A stretch of DNA of 64,000 bases. Origin: Leptospira jelokensis (lineage in GTDB: Bacteria > Spirochaetota > Leptospiria > Leptospirales > Leptospiraceae). The notes under the pieces were generated by a model. The model did no database searches, was not told where the DNA came from, and saw only the letters and a list, made by a program, of their open reading frames with translations. Shown here in pieces: positions 19,063 through 26,580 of this stretch (position 1 is the stretch's first letter; every line of letters starts with the position of its first letter). The translations under genes were made by a program, and so were the position numbers. The stretch covers positions 1-64,000 of the forward strand of contig NZ_RQGH01000035.1 of assembly GCF_004769635.1 (NCBI RefSeq). Reading direction: 5' to 3'.

Positions 19063-19180
19063 ATTCGCATCCCTGGTAGCGAATACGTATTCGCGTCTAA
19101 GATAGCGACTGTACATTCGCGTTCTAGATAGCGAATGCATATATATCTCTATATTATATCTCAATAATTAAATAGAGAAA
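19063..19180. other. Candidate replication origin: 26-bp repeats plus AT-rich segment
   Basis: ATTCGC starts at 19063, 19089 and 19115, and TAGCGA starts at 19077, 19103 and 19129, giving three tandem units of exactly 26 bases. The unit reads ATTCGC-N8-TAGCGA-N6. The junction of units one and two forms a perfect 16-base palindrome at 19079-19094. Related half-sites lie at 18906-18914 and 19029-19034. From 19136 to 19180 the sequence is almost pure A/T. Repeats next to an AT-rich unwinding segment and the rep gene are the usual anatomy of an iteron origin; the repeats could equally be a ParB centromere. Confidence 0.6.
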
Positions 19181-19396
19181 TCGCCTCCGGCTCTTTTTGC
19201 CGCTTGCGTAAGCGATAAGAGGAAAAACAATCTAAGAAGACATTCTCGAATCGTCATAATTTCGATCAGATTTAATTTCTAGCCACGTCGAACTCCTAGG
19301 TTAAGTCTAAGGTAGGTCGGGCCGAAAAAAACGATTCTGAAGCAATCTATAGCGTTTTCGAATCTTGTCAGATTTATCTCCTGAAGCTCCCCTACT

Positions 19397-19948
19397 CTAG
19401 CTCAAAATTGGCGACCGAAGTGAGAAAGAATTCCAAAAGATTTTGTCCTTCCCATTCAAGAACTCTGGACCAGAAATTCCCTGCAACCGTTCGCGAGTGC
19501 TTGGCGGTAGTTTTGCAGCCCAATTCAAAAATTCATTCCAAAGATCCTTGGATCCCTTCTTATGAGTTTTTTGTACTTTTGATGTACTTGGTACAAAGGC
19601 GGCACCACTGGAATGCGAGTCAGCATAGGATTTTTGTGGAAGGTCGGTTGGATTTACTGAGGCTCTCGCTTCTGATTTCAATCCTAGGCAGTAAGATAAT
19701 TCTCTCTTTCTTCCATCGAATGATTTCTGAGAGATGAGGTTCAATCTCTTCAGTTTTGTAATCATCTTGGAAATCGTATCGGGTTTTTTGTTTAGAAGGG
19801 TCGCAAAGTATGCATTTGATGCAAAACATCCCCTAGCGAGCGTTAAAGATCGAATTTCAGAGAGTAAATATTTCTCTGAGACTGTTAATTGGTGAAGGCA
19901 TTCGATCTCTCTCGGGATCCAAATGCCAGTTCGATTTGAATGTTTCAT
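19397..19948 (-). CDS. rep: Plasmid/prophage replication initiator-like winged-helix protein
   Basis: 183 residues. The N-terminal half is a winged helix of the replication-initiator/HTH_36 kind: WIPREIECLHQLTVSEKYLL, then SNAYFATLLNKKPDTISKMI as the recognition helix region and LKRLNLISQKSF before the wing. The C-terminal half is basic with no clear fold. Neighbours are the repeat-rich region downstream and parB-parA upstream, the same trio that supports replication of leptophage LE1. Naming it rep rests on this context and the winged helix. A promoter candidate lies 220-250 bases upstream, leaving a long leader. Confidence 0.65.
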   Translation of the reverse strand: MKHSNRTGIWIPREIECLHQLTVSEKYLLSEIRSLTLARGCFASNAYFATLLNKKPDTISKMITKLKRLNLISQKSFDGRKRELSYCLGLKSEARASVNPTDLPQKSYADSHSSGAAFVPSTSKVQKTHKKGSKDLWNEFLNWAAKLPPSTRERLQGISGPEFLNGKDKIFWNSFSLRSPILS

Positions 19949-20166
19949 TTTCAGGAATCCTATTTTGCGAAAAGGACATGCCTTCGGCCAGAAGCTAGTT
20001 CGCTATTTTTTAGGCCAATGAAGCAAAAGGTTCCCTCCCCTACTCCGGTAGTAAGATTGAGAATCGCTAATTGCGTCTTTTCTGGATTCCTTTGGGGGTT
20101 TCCAGACTGCTTACGACGGCAATGTGGTAGTGCCGGTCTTTCTGCATGTCGCGAAAGACGTGTACG

Positions 20167-20195
20167 AGTATTTATGTCTGAAACATTCCTGTCAA
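20167..20195 (-). promoter_or_regulatory. Candidate promoter for rep
   Basis: On the minus strand a perfect -35 box TTGACA (20195-20190) is followed after 17 bases by AATACT (20172-20167), a four-of-six -10 match. Transcription would run toward rep through a ~220-base leader. Confidence 0.45.
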
Positions 20196-20311
20196 GCCTA
20201 ATGTGACATATTTCTGTTATGATCTCTTGGGGGGAAGAACTGTGTCCTGGCGGGCTACCACACCTACCAGGACGTAAGCAATCTGAGTGATTAATCAAAT
20301 AATAAACATGG

Positions 20312-20384
20312 GTACGATTTTGTGTACACAATTTTTTTTCCTGATGAAGTTTTTTTTGAAAAAATCGTACGACCAAATTTGGTC
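20312..20384. repeat. Nested inverted repeats upstream of rep
   Basis: GTACGATTTT at 20312-20321 pairs with AAAATCGTAC at 20361-20370. Inside lies the 12-base palindrome TTGTGTACACAA (20320-20331). Immediately after is the 14-base palindrome GACCAAATTTGGTC (20371-20384), followed by a further TTGGTCA word. These are candidate binding sites for Rep or ParB, or a hairpin in a regulatory RNA. Confidence 0.55.
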
Positions 20385-20557
20385 AGCGAATTGGTCACTT
20401 AAAGAAGGGAAAGTTTCGAGTTGAGATGAGTGTTATGATCTTTTGGTTTTAATCGCAGAAGAAGAAAAGTTCTAATTCTTTCATCATGACCATTGCAGAA
20501 CAGTTATGAGATGCTAAAGTTTATAGTTATCCTGAAAATAGATTGAGGATCTGCTAG

Positions 20558-21109
20558 CTATCTTATCTTTCGGATTTCTTTCTCTAAAGTTTCTGCTTTG
20601 GTTTTGAGTTTGTTTACTTTTTCCTGGATCCAACCGCGGAGGATTTGTTTTTCTTCCTTAGCAAGATTCTTCCCTTCTTTAAAATCTTTGTAGATTTCGT
20701 CAGGCTTTCTTTTCGGATTAATCTCTCTCTCTTCATCCTTAGATTCTTTGTCGGATTCTGCAAGAAGCTGAAGAGCTTCCCTCAGAGAAAGGGACACGCG
20801 TGTCCCTTCTAGCCTTGCTCGGTGGTCGTGAATGTATAAATACCTTTTTGCATGACGGTATGAAAATTCAAAGTTGTTAGCATCGAACCAAGGTTTGAAT
20901 TTTCCGTAACCAAGTTCCTTTCGTTTCTTATCCAGCATCTCTCCAATTAAGAGTGAATTCTGGATAGATTTTTCAATGTAGGTCCCAATCTGCCTGTGAA
21001 GTACATTTATTGTTTCAATATCTCCTTTCGGAATATTTGCTGAAACTTCCGATCTACTACCGGGTCGATCGCCAAGGAAATTACCAATTAGTTTATTCCG
21101 ATCGCTCAT
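20558..21109 (-). CDS. parB: ParB-position partition protein with DUF3102-like domain
   Basis: 183 residues. Residues 30-120 match the DUF3102-type pattern: a helix (INVLHRQIGTYIEKSI), IGEMLDKKRKELGYGKFKPW and FEFSYRHAKRYLYIHD. The last 50 residues form a Lys/Glu coiled coil. It has no canonical ParB GERR/CTPase motif, so it is an atypical centromere-binding partner for ParA. Its start overlaps the parA stop by four bases (ATGA), so the two are coupled, as expected for partition pairs. The symbol is given by position, as in LE1. Confidence 0.65.
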   Translation of the reverse strand: MSDRNKLIGNFLGDRPGSRSEVSANIPKGDIETINVLHRQIGTYIEKSIQNSLLIGEMLDKKRKELGYGKFKPWFDANNFEFSYRHAKRYLYIHDHRARLEGTRVSLSLREALQLLAESDKESKDEEREINPKRKPDEIYKDFKEGKNLAKEEKQILRGWIQEKVNKLKTKAETLEKEIRKIR

Positions 21110-21825
21110 AGGACTTCCTTAACAAGTTTTTCTAGGTCATCCCATATATCCAAAGACTCGCTGAAGATCTTTCCAAGTGTTGCTGACTTTACAAATTGTG
21201 CACTCTTTGGAACGAAACTCTTTGTTACGTTTTGAAGTCCCGAATCATAAATCCTTTCAGCATCTTTTTGAGAGACATTAAAAGGCACACAGATTGGATC
21301 TGGTGCTTCAAGTTTTCTACATGCTCGATCTATGAGTTTGAATCCTTGAAGGGTCCATCTCGAAAATCCTATTGGACAAATGACTGAAGTTGAAAGGTGT
21401 AATGCTAAGAATAATTCGTAGGTTAAAGAAGGTGGCGTATCAAAAATAACAAAATCTATCTTGTTTGTTTCGCAAAAATTCTCCAAGTTTTTTCTAAATC
21501 GAATCATCGATGACGGATCGTTTGATAGTTCCAAGTGAGCTCCAGCTAGGTCCGGAGTTGCTGGCAGAATATAGAGATTATCTATGACTCTTATCGATTC
21601 ATCAAGTCTGGATTCACCTATGAGAACTGTGAAAAGATTCCTCTCTTCTAAAGCCTCTACAGTTTCCTCCCGAAGGAAAAAATCTGTTAAATTGTTGTTT
21701 GGATCGGCATCGACAAGTAAGACTTTTTTGCTCGGAAAAACCTTCTGAATAGAAGCTCCCAGATAGATAGAAAGAGTGGTTTTTCCCACTCCGCCTTTTA
21801 AAGAGGCAATCGAAATAACTTTCAT
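21106..21825 (-). CDS. parA: ParA partition ATPase
   Basis: 239-residue deviant-Walker ATPase that moves plasmid copies apart along the nucleoid. The signature KGGVGKTT is at residues 10-17, the Walker A' region DADPNNNL follows, and FVIFDTPPSL gives the Walker B. Length and absence of an N-terminal HTH place it with small type Ib-like ParA proteins, which leave autoregulation to the ParB partner. It is the first gene of a minus-strand parA-parB unit whose ParB ATG overlaps the ParA TGA. The divergent ATPase/STAS locus begins about 170 bases away. Confidence 0.9.
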   Translation of the reverse strand: MKVISIASLKGGVGKTTLSIYLGASIQKVFPSKKVLLVDADPNNNLTDFFLREETVEALEERNLFTVLIGESRLDESIRVIDNLYILPATPDLAGAHLELSNDPSSMIRFRKNLENFCETNKIDFVIFDTPPSLTYELFLALHLSTSVICPIGFSRWTLQGFKLIDRACRKLEAPDPICVPFNVSQKDAERIYDSGLQNVTKSFVPKSAQFVKSATLGKIFSESLDIWDDLEKLVKEVL

Positions 21826-21997
21826 TTATGGAGTAGTCTTTTCACTAGTACTTTCGATTCAATCAAAATCTTTTTTTCGAAGAATTTCTAAGAGAATTGA
21901 GCAGAAATTACGCGAAAAGAAAAAAGATGGGAAAGTAAAGGCAGGCAGAAATTCTGTAAATTACAGAACTAAATTAAAGAATAGTTTCAAAATAGAG

Positions 21998-22972
21998 ATG
22001 AAAGAAATAATTTTGCCCAAATATGTATTTGATGAGCTTTTCGATTTCATTGAAGCTATTTCTTTCGAAACAGATGAACACGATTCTGTGGTTTTCGATT
22101 TCGCATATGTCGAAAATTATTCGCCTGTGGCTCTCGTTGCAATTATTTGCCGAGTCAAATACCTTCAGTCCATCAAAGCCAAAGTGTATTTCAGAAACCA
22201 TGATTCCTTTAGAGCGCTTACATATTTTCAAAGAATGAATTTTTTCTCAATATGTAACCTCAACATGGATGAGAAATTTAAAAGGCACGATTCGAACGGC
22301 AACTTTCAAGAAATTCAAGAATTCGGAAGATTGGGAGGTTCAGTCGAGAAGTTATCAGAAGGTATTGCACTTTGCTGTATTCCGGAATCTGAGCGGTGGA
22401 AGATTGACGATTACGAGGAAAACTCGGAGATATATGATTTAGTAGTTTATGCAGTCTCTGAATTGATAAATAATGTCTTTCAGCATTCGGGAAGCAATGG
22501 TTATATATCAGCGCAAGTTTATAGAAAAGGTGAGCTCGTCAGACTGGGGATTGCCGACTAAGGAATAGGAATACTTAATAGCTTCAAAAACAATCTCTCT
22601 CCTCATTTCAATGAATCTTGGTCTGATTCCGATGCAATAAGGGCAGCGTTGCAGGCTAAAATTTCATCGAAGAACCATATTGCGTCACCTTTCTCCACTC
22701 CTGTGAATGCCGGGGTTGGCCTTTCAATTTTGAAAAAATTATCCGAAAAATTAGAGGGTAAGTTTTGTCTTGTCTCAGGTAGAGGTATAATAGAAAATGC
22801 TCAGTTAAAGGAATTTCCAGACGATATTTACTACAATGGAGTAGCTATCAACATTTCTTTCAAGAAATCCAAACTCGAAGTTTTTCAAGAAGCGTTGATG
22901 GAGACAAAATTGGAATTGGGTCTAATAAATAGGGCTAGAAACTTTAAGGAGGTTATTGGCGATGACGTTTAA
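21998..22972 (+). pseudogene. GHKL (HATPase) protein interrupted by an in-frame stop
   Basis: One continuous frame encodes an N-terminal STAS-like region (VVFDFAYVENYSPVALVAI) and a GHKL ATPase. The N box is seen in VVYAVSELINNVFQHSG. At 22559-22561 a TAA falls inside the catalytic G1 box: the frame reads GIAD-stop-GIGILNSF, where family members have DxGxGI. Downstream the same frame continues open to 22972 with the G2 region (PVNAGVGLSILKKL) intact. So a single nonsense codon splits the protein at residue 188. It may be a pseudogene, a stop read through at low level, or a sequencing error. The start ATG is uncertain. The gene overlaps the STAS-like partner by 11 bases. Confidence 0.75.
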
Positions 22973-23273
22973 AATATTTGATCATATTGGAAAATCTGGA
23001 TTGGATTCTGACAAAGCTGTAAGGTTTATAAATGAAGTTGTTGTACCAAACTCAATAACTTCCGAAGAAAAAATAGTCTTAGATTTCTTTGGTATTCACA
23101 ATGTAAACAGTTCATTCGTGAACGCTTTATTTCTAAACCTATTTGTAAAATTTGGATCTGAAATTGTTTCAAACAGATTGAAAGTAATTAATTGTCGAAG
23201 TAACATAGCTGATATTGTAGAAGCTGGCATTGATTACTCCTTTGAAAGATCGAAAGAACTCATTGCAACTTAA
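22962..23273 (+). CDS. STAS-like DUF4325-type partner of the ATPase
   Basis: 103 residues from the ATG at 22962, which has AAGGAGG nine bases upstream. The strand-helix pattern (KIVLDFFGIHNVNSSFVNAL, then NRLKVINCRSNIADIV) matches STAS-like DUF4325 proteins: a conserved Asp-Phe core, an SS turn before a helix, and a short closing helix. In bacteria such proteins are often encoded next to GHKL ATPases and are thought to work as a switch resembling anti-sigma/anti-anti-sigma pairs. Here it starts inside the 3' end of the broken ATPase gene, so it should still be translated if the transcript survives. Confidence 0.65.
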   Translation: MTFKIFDHIGKSGLDSDKAVRFINEVVVPNSITSEEKIVLDFFGIHNVNSSFVNALFLNLFVKFGSEIVSNRLKVINCRSNIADIVEAGIDYSFERSKELIAT

Positions 23274-23517
23274 TAATTTAATCAAGATATTCTGAACCTT
23301 AATCATCTCCTTAGATGACAAAACGGGTCTTCCTTTGCAAACCGTGAATAGTCATTACTGAAAACAAACTGAAACTATTATCTTATGCATTCGTTTTAGG
23401 ATTTAATTTAACGAAGGCTGTTTGTAATAAATTTCCCATTCCGAAAAATATACCTATAAATTATGTCACATCATATGGACAAATTAAACGAATCTGAACA
23501 AAAAAAATAAGAAATGA

Positions 23518-23718
23518 GTGATTTCTGTCCCAGGGAAATACTACTATACAAATGTGGAGTTAAATAAAGAGACAAGAAAGGAGATAATTAAAGAAGAACT
23601 TTGGCAGTTTGCCGAATCTCTTCTCCATTCTGAGGAGTCAGTAGAAAACCTCATAGAAGAATTTTTTGCCAAATTAGAGGGCAGGGTATTGGAGGTCATA
23701 GAGCGAGAGGAGGCTTAA
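23518..23718 (+). CDS. Small hypothetical protein
   Basis: 66 residues from a GTG, mostly acidic amphipathic helix after residue 18 (KETRKEIIKEELWQFAESLL). Family not recognised. A short in-phase-looking leader (MDKLNESEQ) ends at a run of eight A just upstream, in another frame, so the true protein may begin there if the A run is miscounted. The helical, acidic character would suit an antitoxin or small regulator, but nothing more can be said. Confidence 0.4.
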   Translation: MISVPGKYYYTNVELNKETRKEIIKEELWQFAESLLHSEESVENLIEEFFAKLEGRVLEVIEREEA

Positions 23719-23797
23719 AATGTCAAAAAAATCGGAAAATCCTACTTGCAGATGTTACCTATAAGTATAGAACAATAACTAATCTAGGAAACTACTG

Positions 23798-23809
23798 CCT
23801 GGTACCAGG
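23798..23809. promoter_or_regulatory. 12-base palindrome upstream of the HicB-like gene
   Basis: CCTGGTACCAGG is a perfect palindrome 63 bases before the likely ATG of the HicB-like gene and just before a T/G-rich tract. It is a plausible operator for an autoregulated toxin-antitoxin pair; it has no loop, so it is a poor terminator. Confidence 0.4.
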
Positions 23810-23871
23810 TTGTTTGTTTTGAAAATTTGAATAAATGCAATTTCGAGAGGGAAAGGAAAATAGGTTTTAAA

Positions 23872-24348
23872 ATGATCAACGTTGATTTGGGATCAGTTGT
23901 AGTTTATGGAAAAATCCCCATGGTCTTTTTAGGAAGACCATTTAAAATTCATTTCTTCACTTATAAAGTAGATGCTGATGAATCTACTGAAGAATGCTTC
24001 GCTTCCGTTATTCTGGAACTTGGTTTTTTCTCATATGGAAATTCTGTAGAGGAATCACAACAAAATATGAGATCAGAGCTCAAGGAATTTTCCCAAAATT
24101 TAAAATCGAAGGCTCATTTTATAAATGCAATAGAAAATCTTTCGTTAGAACATCTCTGGGATATTTATAGAAAATTAAATTTTCTAAATGGAGATCCAGA
24201 ACACGAATATTACTTTAAATTAAAACAAGAGAATTCAGAATTGAAAGAATCTAACAACGAGAAAGACGAACAGATTTTCTCGTTAAAGATTGATATAGAT
24301 AAACTGAACAGGCAGCTGAATTCTAATGAGAGTGTCCCTTTATCCTGA
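23872..24348 (+). CDS. HicB-like protein with C-terminal coiled coil
   Basis: 158 residues from the ATG at 23872; an in-frame TTG 45 bases earlier is an alternative. The stretch ASVILELGFFSYGNSVEESQ resembles the HicB core (strand, Gly, then a G-x-S/T-x-EEA turn before the helix). The last 40 residues form a heptad-like coiled coil (YYFKLKQENSELKESNNEKD). The next gene overlaps by 23 bases and could be a HicA-like partner. HicB proteins neutralise HicA mRNA nucleases. The resemblance is partial, and the usual HicB DNA-binding tail is absent. Confidence 0.4.
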   Translation: MINVDLGSVVVYGKIPMVFLGRPFKIHFFTYKVDADESTEECFASVILELGFFSYGNSVEESQQNMRSELKEFSQNLKSKAHFINAIENLSLEHLWDIYRKLNFLNGDPEHEYYFKLKQENSELKESNNEKDEQIFSLKIDIDKLNRQLNSNESVPLS

Positions 24349-24628
24349 ATTTTTGGATTATGAAAAAGTTAAAAATCTTTTAATTCAAAAACTTCTTGGA
24401 ATACAATTTGAACTAGAAAATGCACTTTATGAGGGAGCAAAGAGTCAGTTCGTTACTGTTTACTTAAAGCTTCCCGGTGATGAGTTTTTAATTCCTGTAA
24501 GTGTATACATTCCTGAGAAAAAAATATCAAGAAATCGATTCTTCACGATTTGCAATCGTTTACAATTGGATATTAAAGATTTTGATAACCAGTGTGGATT
24601 TAAGAGGAAAACTAATCTTCCCCAATAA
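24326..24628 (+). CDS. HicA-like small protein lacking the usual catalytic His
   Basis: 100 residues. The C-terminal half (FLIPVSVYIPEKKISRNRFF, then LQLDIKDF) follows the HicA layout, where strand VPMH-like is followed by a Lys turn and a helix ending before a short strand. The position of the HicA GSHH motif reads GAKSQF here, so the catalytic His is missing. It may be a non-nuclease relative or unrelated. It overlaps the previous gene by 23 bases, and its end overlaps the convergent repressor gene by 17 bases. Confidence 0.35.
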   Translation: MRVSLYPEFLDYEKVKNLLIQKLLGIQFELENALYEGAKSQFVTVYLKLPGDEFLIPVSVYIPEKKISRNRFFTICNRLQLDIKDFDNQCGFKRKTNLPQ

Positions 24629-24983
24629 ACCCTCGAATAACGCCGAATAGCTTCGCTCGATCTGCTTTCTTAAGTTCCAATAATGATTCGATTATTTCTT
24701 TGAGCTCGGGATCCTTCAGGATTTTTCGGGTGAATTCCAAATCCTCTGTCAGTGCATTTTTTTTGATTTCCATGTGGCCAGTGCCATCCAAAAGCCAGTC
24801 GGCGGAAATGCCATAGATTCGTTCGATTAGAAGGGCAGTGGACCGGGACATGAGAGATTTTCCCGAAAGGAAAGTGGAAACAGTGCTCTGCGCGATTCCG
24901 ATAGAGTTTGCGAAATCGACTTGTTTGATTCCAATTTTTTCGACAACTTGCCGAAATCTGTCTGAAAATTTGTCTTTGCTCAC
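24612..24983 (-). CDS. CI-like phage repressor (XRE family)
   Basis: 123 residues. An N-terminal XRE helix-turn-helix spans about 8-68 (FRQVVEKIGIKQVDFANSIG, AQSTVSTFLSGKSLMSR, YGISADWLLDG). A short C-terminal helical part would dimerise. It lacks the LexA/S24 peptidase domain, so it is not induced by self-cleavage. It starts with GTG, and that start lies within a TCGGTGA word that recurs in the divergent promoter region, so it probably represses itself and the rightward genes. It is the only minus-strand gene between the ATPase locus and the baseplate block, which marks the lysogeny switch. Confidence 0.8.
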   Translation of the reverse strand: MSKDKFSDRFRQVVEKIGIKQVDFANSIGIAQSTVSTFLSGKSLMSRSTALLIERIYGISADWLLDGTGHMEIKKNALTEDLEFTRKILKDPELKEIIESLLELKKADRAKLFGVIRGFIGED

Positions 24984-25069
24984 CGAATTTATTATTGCCT
25001 TTTTCTTCGGTCACCGAAGACTTGATCTAGTGAATTTTTGCACCTATTTAAATATCGGTGAATGATATT
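24980..25069. promoter_or_regulatory. Candidate repressor operators between CI-like and Cro/Nlp-like genes
   Basis: The word TCGGTGA/TCACCGA occurs at the repressor start (24980-24986), inside the perfect inverted repeat CTTCGGTCACCGAAG (25005-25019), and at 25055-25061. The last copy sits within AATATC-N7-GATATT (25051-25069). Three related sites in the short divergent region are what a CI/Cro-type switch needs. Promoter boxes are not clear enough to place. Confidence 0.6.
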
Positions 25070-25175
25070 CAAAAAAAGCAAGCATTACACTGAGCGGAAG
25101 AGGGATCTAGGAAATTTTTTTAAGAGATTTTCCGATATCCATTCCACCTTTTAAAATCGTGGTCAGGAGAAAGAA

Positions 25176-25460
25176 ATGGATACTAAAAGCAAACGCACAA
25201 AACCCATGACTGGCCGCGAACTTCGAGCTGAGTTACTTTTACGAGGGATAACAATCCTTCAGATTATGGAAGCATTGAACGGAGTCCCAACGTATGAAAC
25301 GATTCAAGGGACAGTCGCTGGTGCAAAAAGAAACCCGAGAGTTTTGAAATACCTTAATGATATCGGAATTGATCACGGCAGGACTTTCGGAAGAATGCTC
25401 GTGTCCCTTGAAGACGGATCAAAGAAGCTGGTGGACGTCAAAAAAAACGAGGCCGCTTGA
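25176..25460 (+). CDS. Ner/Nlp-like or Cro-like DNA-binding protein
   Basis: 94 residues, the first rightward gene after the repressor. TGRELRAELLLRGITILQIM followed by GTVAGAKRNPRVLKYLNDIG resembles the Ner/Nlp-type helix-turn-helix used by Mu-like phages, with the RG-I-S/T core. Position opposite the CI-like gene suggests an early Cro-like regulator. AGGAGAAAG lies directly before the ATG. One base separates its TGA from the ATG of the rha gene. Confidence 0.6.
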   Translation: MDTKSKRTKPMTGRELRAELLLRGITILQIMEALNGVPTYETIQGTVAGAKRNPRVLKYLNDIGIDHGRTFGRMLVSLEDGSKKLVDVKKNEAA

Positions 25461-25461
25461 G

Positions 25462-26094
25462 ATGGAATTAGCGGAAATTCAAAATCAACTTACAATGTCT
25501 TCGCTTGAGATCGCGGAGCTCACTTTAAAGGAGCACAAACACGTGAGAAGGGACATAGAGGTGATGTTACGCAAACTCGCATTAGATGAGTCCAGATTTG
25601 GGCATACCTATAAAGATGCCTCAAATAGGACTCAAAACTTCTATCGCCTTCCAAAGCGTGAATGTCTGATTTTGATTTCAGGTTATTCAGTCGAGCTTCG
25701 AGCGAAAATTATAGATCGATGGCAGGAATTGGAAAAAGCGGTCCCGTTCGAGTTAAGGCAAAAATCCAAGGCAGTTCGGAACGCCTATACTCAATGCCTG
25801 AGAAATCATGGAGTGAATAAACCTCATGAATTCATCCAATTGACCTATACCCATAAAGAAAAATTACAGATCCCGAGAACCAAGAAAAAGGATCAGTATG
25901 ATTCTGAGGAGATCCTGCTGACAGCAGCTGCAGAAATGCTGACTCAGTGGCATGTAGAAAAAAAATCTCTAAATGGTTACAAGGAAATCAAACCAGCTGC
26001 GGTGATTTCTGCCAATGCGGTCTTTGCTTCCACTATCGGCTTGGAAGAGGGTAGCATTGGCAAAGCGAAACAATTAAGCAGTGAGGCCGCTTGA
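25462..26094 (+). CDS. Rha-family phage regulatory protein
   Basis: 210 residues from the ATG at 25462. The Rha domain (pRha, named from lambdoid phages where it interferes with growth in hosts lacking IHF) is recognisable at about 10-95: SSLEIAELTLKEHKHVRRDI, NRTQNFYRLPKRECLILISG, and YSVELRAKIIDRWQELE. The second half is less conserved and would be a family-specific C-terminus. The gene follows the Nlp-like regulator by one base, in the same early operon. Confidence 0.85.
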   Translation: MELAEIQNQLTMSSLEIAELTLKEHKHVRRDIEVMLRKLALDESRFGHTYKDASNRTQNFYRLPKRECLILISGYSVELRAKIIDRWQELEKAVPFELRQKSKAVRNAYTQCLRNHGVNKPHEFIQLTYTHKEKLQIPRTKKKDQYDSEEILLTAAAEMLTQWHVEKKSLNGYKEIKPAAVISANAVFASTIGLEEGSIGKAKQLSSEAA

Positions 26095-26243
26095 GATGTC
26101 AGTTCAGACATACGTGAGAATGTCTATGGATGACGAAATATCGGAAAAGTCTTTGAACGGGATTATTTCCGATATTTCCAAAACCAGATTGGTGGTGAGA
26201 TCTTCAATAAAACCTTCAAGTCAACCAGGTCGATCTAGAGAAA

Positions 26244-26510
26244 ATGCCGATAAGGATAAGGACGATGGAAAAGGACTTAATAAAGAAAATCATCAAGAAG
26301 CGGAAAGAGCTCTTAGAGTCCGAAGCTTCCGACAGAGAAGCATTGATTCAATACATTCGGCAATTCGTAGAATCCAAACGGGGAAACCAAGCTTGGTTAG
26401 CGAACGAGAGCGAAGTTCATGCTCAAAAAATATCGAATCTAATGAATGGAACTGGAACTCCACCGTCCATCGAGACATTAATCAAGCTTGCCGAGGTTAT
26501 AATAAAGTAA
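26244..26510 (+). CDS. Small XRE-like HTH protein
   Basis: 88 residues (81 if the ATG at 26265, preceded by AAGGA, is used). The basic N-terminal helix (KKIIKKRKELLESEASDREA) leads to a helix-turn-helix, AWLANESEVHAQKISNLMNG followed by PPSIETLIKLAEVI. A longer frame (26096-26590) covers it on the same strand but turns Ser/Arg-rich and lacks family features, so this frame is preferred here. Bases 26096-26243 may belong to the beginning of that other frame. Two inverted repeats follow its stop. Confidence 0.55.
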   Translation: MPIRIRTMEKDLIKKIIKKRKELLESEASDREALIQYIRQFVESKRGNQAWLANESEVHAQKISNLMNGTGTPPSIETLIKLAEVIIK

Positions 26511-26549
26511 ACAAAACGTTTACTTTTGCGATTGAAAATGTAATCGCTC
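26504..26549. promoter_or_regulatory. Two inverted repeats before the KilA-N antirepressor
   Basis: AAAGTAAAC (26504-26512) and GTTTACTTT (26518-26526) form a perfect nine-base inverted repeat with a five-base spacer. Right after it GCGATT and AATCGC form a second, six-base repeat. The first overlaps the stop of the HTH gene, and both precede the KilA-N gene by 30-75 bases, so they may be operators of the antirepressor. Confidence 0.5.
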
Positions 26550-26580
26550 CGTTTATATTCTGTTCTCAGGAGGCCCTGGG

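Larger units (their letters stand above)
18475..19396. other. 920-base non-coding region between Rhs gene and replication initiator
   Basis: No frame here looks coding. The half near the Rhs gene is strongly AT-rich with A/T runs and carries AACGTT words. The middle (about 18900-19140) is studded with GCGAAT/ATTCGC half-sites, three of them in an exact 26-base register. A very AT-rich stretch follows at 19136-19180. A small hairpin, CGCTTGCGTAAGCG, lies near 19200. The lack of genes, ordered repeats and position beside rep point to a plasmid origin or centromere. Confidence 0.6.
19949..20557. other. 609-base non-coding leader/control region between parB and rep
   Basis: No convincing gene is present; the only long frame (minus, 138 codons) has atypical composition and no ribosome site. 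The centre (20060-20280) is clearly more GC-rich than its surroundings. It includes GTCCTGG and CCAGGAC arms around 20243-20274. The parB-proximal part holds nested palindromes. On the minus strand a promoter at 20167-20195 would transcribe rep after a ~220-base leader. This organisation suits copy-number control by RNA structure or an antisense RNA. Confidence 0.5.

Noticed and set aside
19960..20376. Minus-strand ORF of 138 codons upstream of rep
   Set aside because: His/Arg/Cys-rich translation, no ribosome site, and it crosses the palindromes and candidate rep promoter.
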